Below are positions 1 to 10,860 of a DNA stretch of 64,000 nt, piece after piece; within the stretch, counting starts at the first letter, position 1, and each line of letters begins with the position of its first letter. This stretch comes from Helochares maculicollis (Eukaryota; Arthropoda; Insecta; Coleoptera; Hydrophilidae): positions 1 to 64,000 of the forward strand of contig JAWQRO010000016.1 of the NCBI GenBank assembly GCA_033557835.1, written 5' to 3'. The position numbers and the translations under genes were made by a program. The notes below the pieces were generated by a model, which made no database searches, had not been told where the DNA came from, and saw only the letters and a program-made list of their open reading frames with translations.

Positions 1-192
1 GACTTCTTTTTGTTCCCTAGACTAAAAGTTGCGCTCGGAGGACAGAGATTTTCATGTAATGCGGATGCAATTACGTTTGTTAATAACTTTTTTATGGAGA
101 AGGACGCTAAGTATTATTTGGACGGGTGGGAGAGGTGGGAGCATCGCTGGGAAAAGTGATTAGATGTAAAAGGAGATTATATAGAAAACTAA
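1..192 (+). pseudogene. mariner transposase, C-terminal end (truncated by window, premature stop)
   Basis: The frame starting at base 1 reads DFFLFPRLKVALGGQRFS and continues to DGWERWEHRWEK, which is the C-terminus of a mariner (IS630-Tc1-mariner) transposase. The first codon GAC sits where the third catalytic Asp of the D,D34D triad is expected. A TGA at 157-159 falls where the family usually has Cys (…RWxKCI…). After it the same frame carries on as LDVKGDYIEN and ends at TAA 190-192, so the stop is a nonsense change in an otherwise aligned C-terminus. The rest of the element lies to the left of the window. It is probably dead, though only the tail can be seen. Confidence 0.85.
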
Positions 193-230
193 AAATGAAT
201 TTGAAAAAAAAACTACTTGTTTTATTGTTA

Positions 231-259
231 GGTCGGAAACTTTTCAGACAACCCTCGTA
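231..259 (-). mobile_element. mariner 3' terminal inverted repeat and TA target site
   Basis: About 40 bases after the transposase stop, the minus strand reads CGAGGGTTGTCTGAAAAGTT and then TTCCGACC. This is the form of a mariner terminal inverted repeat. It is bounded by a TA dinucleotide at 258-259, the expected target-site duplication, so the element ends at about 257. The matching 5' repeat would be outside the window. Confidence 0.75.
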
Positions 260-1640
260 TATTTAACTAAACAATAAGTTCATTAAGAATATTCAATTCT
301 TTTTCAGTGCATAAATAAAGTTGCCGTTTGAAAATATCAATTTTGTTTTTCTTGCTACACTACTTGCTTTTTGATGTACCTTATTAATATTAATAATAAT
401 TGATATTAACTTAGTTAAAAAACTAAATTAGAAGACTAAGACAATATCGACCAATTTATTAATTTTAAGGTGCCAGAAATGTTATGTTAATAAAAGAATC
501 GAAATACGGAATTAAATGATTTTTCGAATATATTATGTAGTATTGATTTTGGGAAAACGAAGACTAAATAGTGGAAATATCTCATAGCAGGTTAAGATAC
601 AAAACTTATATATTTACGCCCCAGTTCGACTATTCATTTCTGACAAAACTTTTCTGACTTCATAGCTATATCTTCAACGCTTTTATTGCCGCCATTATAG
701 CTGTATGATTAAAGTGTAGCAAATTTTCGATAGAAAACAAATAATACCCCACACACGCATTTGATAGATCTATTTGGTGCCGTGTCACATTGTCATGTCA
801 ATCAAAGAGAGGATTTCTGCTTGATGGGATACCGGATCATCCATGTATTACGTCAAAGAGGGTGAGGCTTCTGTATTCTATTTGTAACGGAGAGCATATA
901 GAGAAGCCAAGAGAGAAATAGGTGGCATATAACATTCGAAACTCGTTTATCTGATGCGAGATCCTATGATACATCTGTTGCCGACGCGACAGGACTTAGA
1001 CGGCGACGAAGGCAACGTCGGTGCGGTAGAGGCAATGTCAATGCGACGCGACCTTCCGTTTACATCTTTCCAAATTTAATTTTCCCATTTGAATACATTT
1101 TATTGACATATCACCTGTCTAATGCATTCCTCCATCCCCCAAGCTAACATAAGCGAAATGTGAACATATTTTCTATCATATTTCAATATACATAGCCTGA
1201 TTCTCGATATATATTCATGGATTTTCTTGAGCAATATTCTAAAATTGTTCGTACCTAATAAAATTTAAACACTCTGAATTTTGTACACATACATAATACA
1301 CTCGCTTCAATCTTACTTTTTTCTTTCAGTTTAAACAAAACATATGATTGATAAAATAAACGCCCTTTAAATGAAAATAGTTGGTTTTTTATTCTATGTA
1401 AAATTAAACTATTTTATTTTCGACGATTTTCCGTAATCATAATACACTTTTATACCAATAATATGCAGTGACCGCGGTAATTGAAGTTTTATATGAAACA
1501 CATAATATATGTCAATTTGATTTTATTGTTGCAAGCTGATTATCGCTTGATTAAAATTGCATGCGAAGAGAAACGTTGAGAAGATAATTGAAATAAGCTA
1601 CGTCCAGTACGAATTAAATATCTGTCATTTTTTATTTCAG
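260..1640. other. Non-coding stretch, probably intron; contains a GC-richer patch
   Basis: The stretch is mostly AT-rich with no recognisable gene. A GC-richer island at about 950-1065 contains repeated GACGG/GACGAAGG-like words and a 41-codon open frame starting at ATG 953. None of the GT dinucleotides I checked in it gives the phase needed to join exon 1641-1717, so I do not call it a coding exon. It could be a 5' leader or a regulatory element. Confidence 0.4.
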
Positions 1641-1717
1641 AGATCGTAACGGGTCACCGAAGCGACGGCATTACAATAAAACTGTCCTACAAGAATCTCA
1701 TTCAGAAACTGTTAAAC
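1641..1717 (+). CDS. CAP: CAP long-isoform exon (77 nt)
   Basis: The exon is flanked by a strong acceptor (tttttatttcag) and donor (gtaagt). After one base completing the previous codon it encodes DRNGSPKRRHYNKTVLQE and seven more residues, a basic, polar, disordered peptide. It leaves one base, C, which joins GA of the next exon as Arg. A second frame of the same exon is also open, but it does not join the downstream exon phase. Assignment to CAP rests on phase continuity through three junctions into the giant exon, not on a recognised motif. The preceding exon is outside the window or was not found. Confidence 0.65.
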
Positions 1718-4168
1718 GTAAGTACTGATTATCTATGTTACCGATCATCTTTTGTCTTTCGCTTTTCTTTCACTTCCTAAATACAAAAGAAATAGTCGTG
1801 GAGATATTACGGTATTCCAAACCCACCTTCAGCAAAACATATCTAATTTTCAATGCGAAGAGATGATTTGGCGTTTTGGCATGCTTTCCACTTTTTGTTT
1901 GCATTCTAACGGTTTATTACTAATTCGTTAACAATCATTTAAGGCGACAAATTATACAGGTTGAACAAGCTTAAATAAAATAGCATAAAAAATATACCAA
2001 AATGTGACAAAATGTAGACACAATTAATCATAATGACCTAAAATTTCTACAATATCAAACAAATTGAAATTTAGGAACGGAATGAATAATAAAGTAAAAA
2101 ATTGCAGTTAAACTAAAAAAACATATTAGTGTAAAAGAAAGAAACGTTGAGTATGAGGTGAAACAAAAACAATCAGTGTGTTCACCTTTGTAATTTAATG
2201 CATGTAATATATATTTTTCCGGACCATTAGTATTCTGTTCCGTTCGTAGCCGGTGAAGACAGGAGAGGCTGCCATAGAGAGAAAGAGATGTGGGGCCGGA
2301 GCGGCACCTCTCGAAATTCAATTTCAATCGTATCGAACGTGTTGAGGTAGCAAAATATGTTAGCCAACCTGTGTACGTGACATGTAAATGCGTCAATTGC
2401 ATTCGGGCCATAGGTATTTTTCACCTGAACGGCAACTCCGTAGTTGGAAATAAAATTACGGTCCCGTCAAACTCGTCGAAGAGTTTTCAATTTTATTCTT
2501 GACATGTTGTTGTTTTAGCCTCTTTGTTGTAAAACATGTAAAAATAAGCAGAATAAAGGCAGTAACTCACTTTCCTCACTTTTCTTTTTTTAAATTTTTG
2601 TTTCCTCGACGTATCATAAACAATCATCCTGGAGACTCAACAAATTTTAAATATTGTTAAATAAATTAACGGATTTTGTTATACCGTTTTTTATGTCTGC
2701 ATATAAGCAATATTTGGTCAAAATGCGACACTCCGAATAATAATTCAAGTTAAAATTTGTTGGATGTTTACTAGTTTGTACAGAACAATTTTATTTAAGC
2801 TTTTAGTAAAGACCATACAAAAGTTGTAGAAACGAAGTTTTAATTTCTTTAAACCAAAGCTAAATTTTGAAAATATTATTTAAATGATGTCAAATTTGTG
2901 GCGGAAAATAGCAAACTTAAGTACCCTTAAGCATTTTTTGTTACCAAAATTTTTAGAAGCATGCATGATAATATATATATATATATATAAAATTAATTAA
3001 TGTATTTTACTTCTGACGATGCCTTGCTTCTTATTAAAATTAAGCGAAACTGTAAAGCTAAATAAACATCTATAGCTACTAAATAGCCTTTAAATCATAA
3101 AATGTTTTTTCCAAAAACATTGATTAAATTTTATTTATTTTGATAGAACACAATTTTTTTGAAAAATTTCAAAACTTGAAATCAATACTATCATACTATA
3201 TATGCTAGATAATTCTTATAGTGTATCGTTTTTAGTTAGGTTTCAAACTAAAGCGTGGCATATCTGCTACTTTTATTAGTACATAATACAATGAGAAATA
3301 TAAATATTTGTCCTATCGTAATATATATCCTCTTTCTTTACTAAGTTTCGAAACCTAATGAGGTGACAGATTTAAGAAATTTGAAGTATTAGGAGACAGT
3401 GGAAGATATCTGTTATAATTATTAACTATACGCCCATATTTATTAAAGAATTCGATGAAACAATTTTGTCAGATACTGGCAACCATTATAAATTGGATGG
3501 TGCAAGTTTTCTTTATGCCTTAATTAGGCATGATAATCTTTATTTGCTGAGAATAATTGGCACGCAGCTTTAGATTGTGCTAGTTTTATATAATTAATAA
3601 AAAAAGTTAATTCATCTAAAGAAAGCCCTTGCAAAAATATTTTCTGGACCAACTTTTTTATGCTAAAAGTTAATATTCGTAATAGAAGGTGAATTATCTA
3701 ATTTGTAGTTATCATTGCTCTAAGTGAAAATAGCAATAATTATCATTGAAAAGGGTATTTTTCAGTTTGATTTCTAATGAATCGTCAACGCAAATAAACA
3801 AAGACTCTTCGTTAACAATCAAGTAAATTCTAAAATTAACAAAAACGAACTTGCAGGCAATTGCTCCAGTTTATTAATTCTTATAAGCTTTGTTTAAGGT
3901 ATTCAGCGCAAAGTATGATAGGTTTAACAGTTCTTTGAAATATGGAGTAAAACTTTTAACCTTGAGCATCCACAAATTATATATGTGAAATCTGTTACAT
4001 TTTTATTAGTCTTATTTACAGTTAACGGATGCTTTTTTCAATGATTTACTTCTAATTTGCGTTTTATATCATTAGTCAGGGTGAATGTAATTCGTTTTTA
4101 CTATGTAATCGAAATAATTATTGTTAACTCTTAACTTTTTAAAATTATCAAACTATTGTTCTTTCCAG
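1718..4168. other. Intron; AT-rich, nothing coding seen
   Basis: A short (AT)n tract lies at 2969-2989. A GC-richer patch at about 2225-2470 supports overlapping short open frames on both strands, none with a recognisable product. The intron ends with a good acceptor (ctttccag). Confidence 0.5.
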
Positions 4169-4282
4169 GATCTAGTTTTTCTACTCTTACAATCACCTCA
4201 TCAACGAATTCAGATCCATCCGAACCTAACAACGACAACAGCCCTGAAGCAACGAAAATCAACGGTGAAACCAAAGAAAAAG
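4169..4282 (+). CDS. CAP: CAP long-isoform exon (114 nt)
   Basis: The acceptor ttctttccag precedes the exon and the donor gtatat follows. It encodes, after the split Arg codon, SSFSTLTITSSTNSDPSEPN and 17 further residues ending ATKINGETKEK. The peptide is Ser/Thr/Asn-rich, acidic and disordered. It leaves one base, G, that combines with AT of exon 12771 to give Asp. Length is a multiple of three with equal phase at both ends, so skipping would keep the frame. No domain is recognised. Confidence 0.65.
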
Positions 4283-4739
4283 GTATATCGTAAAAGAGCC
4301 AATGCTCAATTATAAGGCTATGATATATATTAATAGCAAGCTTCAACAGTATATTAATAGTTTCATTTTGTCTTGCATGCAATTTACTATATTGTTTTTA
4401 ATAGGAAAGTTATTTTATCAAAACAAACTACATAAGCATGCATTTTACAATATTGGTGGAATTTTTGTATGCTTTAAGTATTTTTTTCACAAGAAGTTAA
4501 ACGTAAAAGCTCATATTGTAGTAAAACTAATACAAAAGTCTAAATATAGTTCTGTGTGTGTCAAACGCAATTGTTTAGAAAATTCAAAAGTACTTGTAGG
4601 AGAAGGGTATTATGTACTATATATAAAACGAAAATTCAAAAACAAAAAAACTTGGGTGTTCTTGTATTGCGACCTCAATCGTATGAATTGGAGACACCTC
4701 CATTCCAAGCAGGTCGTCACCAATAGGTAGATCTTTTTT

Positions 4740-5242
4740 ATTCGAAACAATGGCGCAGTGCCCTGAATTGATTCAAGACCACGTTCGTGTATGCATTTGA
4801 CAAAAGGATTGTCTTCAAGGCGTGCCAGACGAATCAGTTCCGCAAGAATCGCGTCAAACATTAAAGAACTCCATTATTACACAGACACACCATTAATGCT
4901 TAATCCATTGTGCGTGCCAACTCTTCTCCGGCGATACTCACAAATCGATTCCTTCTTAATCCTAGTGGACTTAAGTGCAAACGAAATCAAAATACGAAAA
5001 ATATGAAGCTGCCTTGGCTGAAGTGCGTCGAGCAAAATAACACTTTGCCCCGTGTAAATGTACTGCAAGACAACACGAGGCCGAATGGTAAAAAGCTGTG
5101 GCCAATTACGTTCAGTGTTTTAACGAAAGTCCGGTGGAGAAGGTGGAAATTCCTCAAAAGGAGAAAGGATAAGCCCGGCAGGATTTTTCGTGGTACGTTT
5201 AATTTCACTCCAAATTCAAAGCGCACAAAGCTTCAAGCGTAG
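4740..5242. other. Unrecognised coding-like patch in intron
   Basis: Base composition is less AT-rich than its surroundings, and several overlapping frames on both strands stay open. One plus frame encodes 110 residues to a stop at 5240-5242. Another, interrupted by stops, contains KYEKYEAALAEVRRAK and later NESPVEKVEIPQKEKG, which look protein-like. The pattern would fit a decayed retrocopy or transposon fragment. I do not recognise the source and cannot settle the strand. Confidence 0.25.
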
Positions 5243-5947
5243 TTAGTCGAGAGCAAATTGGCTTTTCGTTAAATAATAACTGAATACGCTATTAAATCTC
5301 GACGAGGTAATAAATTTGGGTATTTAGCATCAAAACAAATTAATTCCCTATAGAATTCGGAATTAGTGAGCTGTTCCTAATTGTTCACGGCTTTCCTTTG
5401 CAAATTCAATTTTCAAACCGACCGCATTAACTATCTATTGCGTTTAACTGTTCATTAAGTTACTATTCACAATCAAAACTATTACACATGCACAGGCATG
5501 TACTTCGTAACTTAAGGGCCCTCCGTGAATCACAGAGCGAGTTGAAATCATTATATGCGCCTGAATATTGCCATCAGTTTTAAGCGCTGATATGCAAGAT
5601 TTATGCCAGAAAATGTTGGATTAGATTAGATTCATCACGTAAATTGCCTGCTATTAATTATTTTGCATTGGTAGCGCCATTTCTGTGATTTGATTTAATA
5701 GATACCAATTCTGATAGTTGGTTAGTCGATCATCCAGCTCTCTTTCATTGTTACATCCTGACAATGAGATACCGGTAATTGCTGACGGAATATTTTTTAA
5801 ATAACACTTGCATAATAGTAAAAAGGAGCTACGGTTGATTTTACGCTAATCAAATCATGCATTGGTGTAAGGGAAATCCACATTAATTTTTAATTAATTT
5901 ACCTGAAACGTGAGTTATTTGGAGGCGTAATACGCAAGGATACGGAA

Positions 5948-5987
5948 TTTTTAATTCGCGTTACGCCGGGTCGACCCGAATTAAAAA
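5948..5987. repeat. Nested palindrome / hairpin
   Basis: The 11-base arms TTTTTAATTCG (5948-5958) and CGAATTAAAAA (5977-5987) are perfect inverted repeats. Between them sits the perfect 12-base palindrome CGGGTCGACCCG (5967-5978), which overlaps the right arm by two bases. A further inverted pair, GGCGTAA at about 5924 and TTACGCC at 5961-5967, overlaps the structure. Confidence 0.7.
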
Positions 5988-6954
5988 GATTTATTACACA
6001 GCGTATATTCCGGAATATTCTCAAATATTAGTTCCGATAATAAACAAGATTTAAAATTAGGTGCCCTGCTTCAAGTAGTGTTTAAAATTAATAACTGAAC
6101 TTGTGCCAGTTATTCTACATACAAATTATATAATTACTTCGGCTTGTTATTTACATTTTATACTTCACATTTCTAATGATGTTTATTTGTTAGGTGTTCA
6201 ATCGTGCGGTGGTTTAGATATTTTATTGCGGCTTATATTGTAGTTAGTAGAATTCAATCTAGGGATATAGACATTGTCTAACGTGTTTTTTTTAAGTGAA
6301 CTAATAATAATAAGTCAATATCAAAGTTATTTCATACTTTTCAATAAATAGTCTAGTCGTATTGAAAAAAATATATACCTGACCGTTTAGATAAACTTTT
6401 TACAAGACAGAAAAAGTGCTAATTAAACTGTAATCATTGCATGCATTATACAAGAAATTCACACATTTACTTAGTTCAATAAGTAAATTTTTTATTTATA
6501 AAATAATATTTGAAAGCGAGAATTTTCTAAACCGTAACGAGCAGTTGAACACATTTTGCATTGACTGACTGTAAAAGCAGGAAGTCAATAAAACAATAAA
6601 AAAAAATATTCTACACTCGTTATCTACATTACATTTTAATAACAGCTATAAAATTGTACTAATGTTATGGAAATGATTTTTTATCAGTACCTTTCTTATC
6701 AGTTTAAGCCTTTGTAACTCAACCACCAAACATCCAAAGTGACACGTTTTGCGAAAATTTAAATGAAATAACGTTTATTGTGTGTGCATGCAAACACTCA
6801 TTCCGTGCAACGCCTATATTAACAGTTGTGTTTCCATTAAAATTGTTGAGCGAATTATTACATTCAGCCGGGTTAGGCTGGAGTGAATAAATTAGAGAAA
6901 ATATTCATTCACGGCTCTTTGTATGCAACAACTCTATTTGCAAGCACGGCAGGG

Positions 6955-6987
6955 CCTCGGGCTTGCCGAGCCATGCCAAGCCGTGGC
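6955..6987. repeat. GC-rich imperfect inverted repeat
   Basis: GGCTTG at 6960-6965 and CAAGCC at 6977-6982 form a perfect short stem. Flanking GGCC words could extend it with mismatches. It is conspicuous because the surrounding intron is AT-rich. Its function is unknown. Confidence 0.4.
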
Positions 6988-8113
6988 CTTCTGCAGAAGT
7001 AGAGGGTACAGAAGAACAAAAGAGTCATAGGAACATGCAGAGTTATTTAAGCTTAACCACGAACTACAGGATACAGTAGGTAGTCTGTGTTCGCAAAACT
7101 TCATTTTCCAGTTATGTCAGCACTTTTGACTGTTGATGTAATATCGGATGACATATTTCATCCTCACTATACTGGATTCGGGTAATCATACACATATACT
7201 ATGCAATCTGTGGAAATACTCTTTATAAAATGGGGCAATCTTTCTACTCTCATGGAGTTTTCATCGCTTTTGTGGGATTTTTATGCGTGTCTTACATAGT
7301 ACATATATCTACATCTGGTGTATCTCCACTACACTTCTAGTATGATTAAAACACCATATTTGTTTATATTACAACTTTTACCCATTACAAAAATTTTTCA
7401 TAGGTAATTCTTTTTTGAATCTGCAACTAAAATGCTGTAATTATTTAACAGATTTTATAAAAAAGAAGTATATTTCGTTCTCTTTCAAAATCCAATTCGC
7501 AAGTTTTTATATTGAAAATATAATTAGCCAGGCAGTGAAAAACTTTTCCTGTAAATAACGAAATTCGCACGTCAGAAATATGGAAATACTGGTCGTCCTG
7601 GCTCTTAAAATTCATGGGACTTGGTGGAAAATTCATTTGATTTTCTGTAACCACAAAAAGAAATAATAAAACCATATGCTGTACCTAATCAAAAGATAGT
7701 AGCTTATAAAAGCAAGCCAGAATATAAGGCATCCTTGCAATTAGTTTGAATTTTTCCTGAAATAAAGCTGTATAATACAATTTTGCATTTATGGAACTAG
7801 TATTTTCCCGCCATTGTGTATTAAATTCATATATTTCTAGTGAAACATAACGTTGATAATTTATAGACAATTTTTGGCAATTGATATGAAGAATAAGCGG
7901 TTGTGTATAAGGGATATTAAAAATATGTTGTCCACATTCCTCTTTAAGCTTCAAGCTAGTTAATATAATTTTTAAATTTGATTTAATTTTTTTAAAAAGC
8001 TCCTGATCTTTCACATCTTAATTTAATGTCATTAAGCTACTACCTTAAAAGTAAGTAAATCAAATTGTCTCCAAGTTTTGGCGATCAGCATTTGGAAACA
8101 AAACTCACTACAT

Positions 8114-8239
8114 TAAATATAATATAATGTAATATAGTATAATATAATATAATATAATATAATATAATATAATATAATATAATATAATATAATATAATTT
8201 AATATAATATAATATAATATTCTATAATATTATAATAGT
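8114..8239. repeat. (TATAA)n microsatellite
   Basis: A near-perfect run of the five-base unit TATAA, with a few substitutions at both ends. Confidence 0.9.
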
Positions 8240-8479
8240 TAGGAGAGTAAGTCAATTATTATCCACAATGTGGTCATATTATTATAGATGTTGATAGTAC
8301 TGTAATGCAGAGTACATGACTCAGAAATGGTTTCATTATTGTTCTGTCTGCACAGGTTAGAGCATCTTTAGGTTATACTATTGTAGCCACAGTGTCCTTA
8401 ATAATGACTGCTCTTCTCATTGTTTACACTACAGAAAAAAAAACAATCATTATGATCGAAAGGTGTATCAGAGCCCGAC

Positions 8480-9215
8480 ATTCATAGAACACTTTCGGTG
8501 CATTACGGACGCTATTACTTGCTCCAACGGAGTAGCTGCAAACAGATTGAAAATTTTGAAAATGGCCGTACGAGTGTTATGCATCACGACGAAGTCAGAC
8601 CACCATATACCGCCACAAACGGGTTAAAACTTGGAGTGTATACGTGACATGATTGTGTAATAACTATTACTAAACTAGCATATTGTCTTCAAATTAGTCG
8701 TGATTCTACCTACAAAACCATCCACCACTGACTTGGGTATCATAAAGTCTGTGCAAGATGGGTCTCATTGTTTCATAAACAACAGCGCTTGGGCAAAAAT
8801 ATTTGGCCACTAAACTTCTTCTTAATAGAAACTGTTACTGATACATACAAAGTCGCATGGAATAGCTCGAAAGTTAATTATTCACAGGAAAACTGATGCT
8901 TAGAGTTTTTATAGACGCACAGGGCGTAGTATTGGAACATTATTAGGAAAGGGGCACAACACAGTGAGATAATTACTGCCAAGTTGAAACCTTCAATTTT
9001 AAGCAAACGCCGAGGACTGTTGTCAAAATTGTTGCGCCACGTACTGCTACCCACACTGTTGAAATGTTCTAAAAATTTAAATTTTAAGCAATAGCTTATC
9101 CTATGTATAGACCTGACCTTGTTCCATCGGACTTCCACGTGTTTAGTCCTTTCAAAGGGCATTAATAAGTCATAGGTTTACCCTGGATAGTTTTATTTAA
9201 AGAAGTTCATCTAGG
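8480..9215 (+). pseudogene. Decayed mariner transposase
   Basis: Fragments read in order as a mariner transposase: ENFENGRTSVMHHDE, ITITKLAYCLQISRDS, LGYHKVCARWVS, LMLRVFIDAQGVVLEHY, APRTATHTVEMF and RPDLVPSDFHVFSPFKGH. These match the helix-turn-helix part, the linker, and the catalytic-domain parts around the second and third acidic residues. GAC at 9130-9132 retains the third catalytic Asp. In-frame TGA codons, frameshifts and TAA codons after FKGH show that it is dead. The fragments resemble the irritans group, unlike the element at the window start. I could not define its terminal repeats. Confidence 0.85.
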
Positions 9216-10734
9216 AAGAAGAAACGCATATATTCGCTTACTTAGTTCATTAATGATAAACATAGAATGCAATATTTTAGGGTACTTTCTTGGTGATAAT
9301 TCATCACTTTTAACTTGCCAACTCCTTGCAAAATTAGCTGTTTTATCAAACTGTACTTGCAATATCTATATAGAAAAAAAATTAATAGCGCACGCTACTA
9401 ACAAGTCTGTTTATTCTTATATATTTGATCATTTATTAAATCTATGTCGGATTATCAATCACATTGGTATTCTGCATATAAGAAATTTCAAATTGAAGTA
9501 TTTCAAAAGGAATGAATTATTTTATTACTACGATTTTTTATGAACATAAATGTTTTTAATTGATTCTATTTAAAATGTTTTCATAGTTTATATTGAAATA
9601 TTTTGTTTTTCTGTCCCATGGTTTTTAGAGTTTGTTAATGAAAAAAGCTCTTGTTAAAGTTCTTAATTGTTTTACATTACTTTAAATGTTTTCTAGATTT
9701 TCCGCTTGAAAATTTACTAATTATTTCTAATTAGTTTTATTACTTCTCAAGTTAATTCAACACACATTGCGTTATGCGTATTATCTTCTTATTTCACTGA
9801 AAGATTTTTCGTTTCTTCGACTGCTTAACAAAAGATATCAACACTCAAGTAATTCACATAAAATTCAAAATTCGCGACAGTATGTTTGATTTGATGAAAA
9901 ATAAAACATCGAAACAATATCTTATGTGCTATATCTATTTCAATATTTGTAGTGCCCCTTATATAACCTATAGAAATTTAATGATGCATAGAAAATTGAC
10001 GTTTCAATAACAGGCCACAAAGTAGACCTCTAAATTAGGTAAATGTTGCTTGAAACCATTATAAAAAATTTTAACATTATTTGGGAACTATTAGTCACTT
10101 AAAACCAAAGTAGATTGATATTTTTACTTATGCGCGTAATGCTTGCTATACAAAAGCTACTATAAAACAGCTATGACTGATCAGTAAAAGTCCAAATATA
10201 AGGAGTCTTTTCTAAGATCTAGCTCGAAAAAAAAACAAATTCTTTTCACTTTTACATAGAGATGACTAATACTGCAAGTCATAGGTCAAAGCCTGCTAAG
10301 ATTAGTAAAGCCCTAATCAGTCATTGATTAACATAATTTACGGCCTTAAACTTTCTCAGTGAGACCACAACAAAAATTAGAAGCAATCCTAGATAGCATT
10401 AACCGAAATTACCGCGAAGAAAAGCCAGCATGGGTCATCAACACCATTAAACTCATACGCACAGTATACAATCGCAATATGTATTGAAACCACGTAAGAG
10501 CTATAAAAGGTTGCTCAATACCATTGCGAATCAATTGTCCAGTTGTGATATCATCGATAATGGGCCAAATTGGAATTAGGTACCAAACATGACATGACAT
10601 GAGAAACGTCCTTTACGCAAATCGCTTTAAACCGAGCCACGTAACTACGATGCACAGATTTTATTTGTTGTGCTGAATATGTATAGTGAATAGGGGAACG
10701 ATTTGGATATATTGTCTAATTTTAAGGAGTGGGT

Positions 10735-10860
10735 AGTCACGGTCGAAGGAGTCCGGTAAGCGACACTCCCTTCCTCTCCGGGTCTGTCATTCATGCCCGG
10801 AAGAGTGGGAACTATGATTATGCACCGCACATCCCATACTCTGCATTGATCTGCTTTAAT
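10735..10860. other. GC-rich patch, unknown
   Basis: A sharply GC-richer stretch in an AT-rich intron, with open frames on the minus strand containing IIIVPTLPGMNDRPGEEG. No family is recognised. It could be a transposon fragment or a conserved regulatory element. Confidence 0.25.

Noticed and set aside
953..1078. 41-codon ORF in the GC-rich island as a first coding exon
   Set aside because: Candidate donors inside it leave phase 0, whereas exon 1641-1717 needs two bases carried over.
1641..1717. Alternative open frame of this exon (IVTGHRSDGITIKLSYK)
   Set aside because: It exits in phase 0 and would not enter exon 4169-4282 in the frame that continues to the giant exon.
4302..4730. 142-codon plus-strand open frame
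   Set aside because: It starts in the intron just after exon 4169-4282, is Lys/Ile/Tyr/Phe-rich as expected of AT-rich non-coding DNA, and shows no family motif.
9253..9543. 96-codon plus-strand open frame after the mariner relic
   Set aside because: Composition matches translated AT-rich intron, there is no recognisable domain, and it is not part of the transposase.
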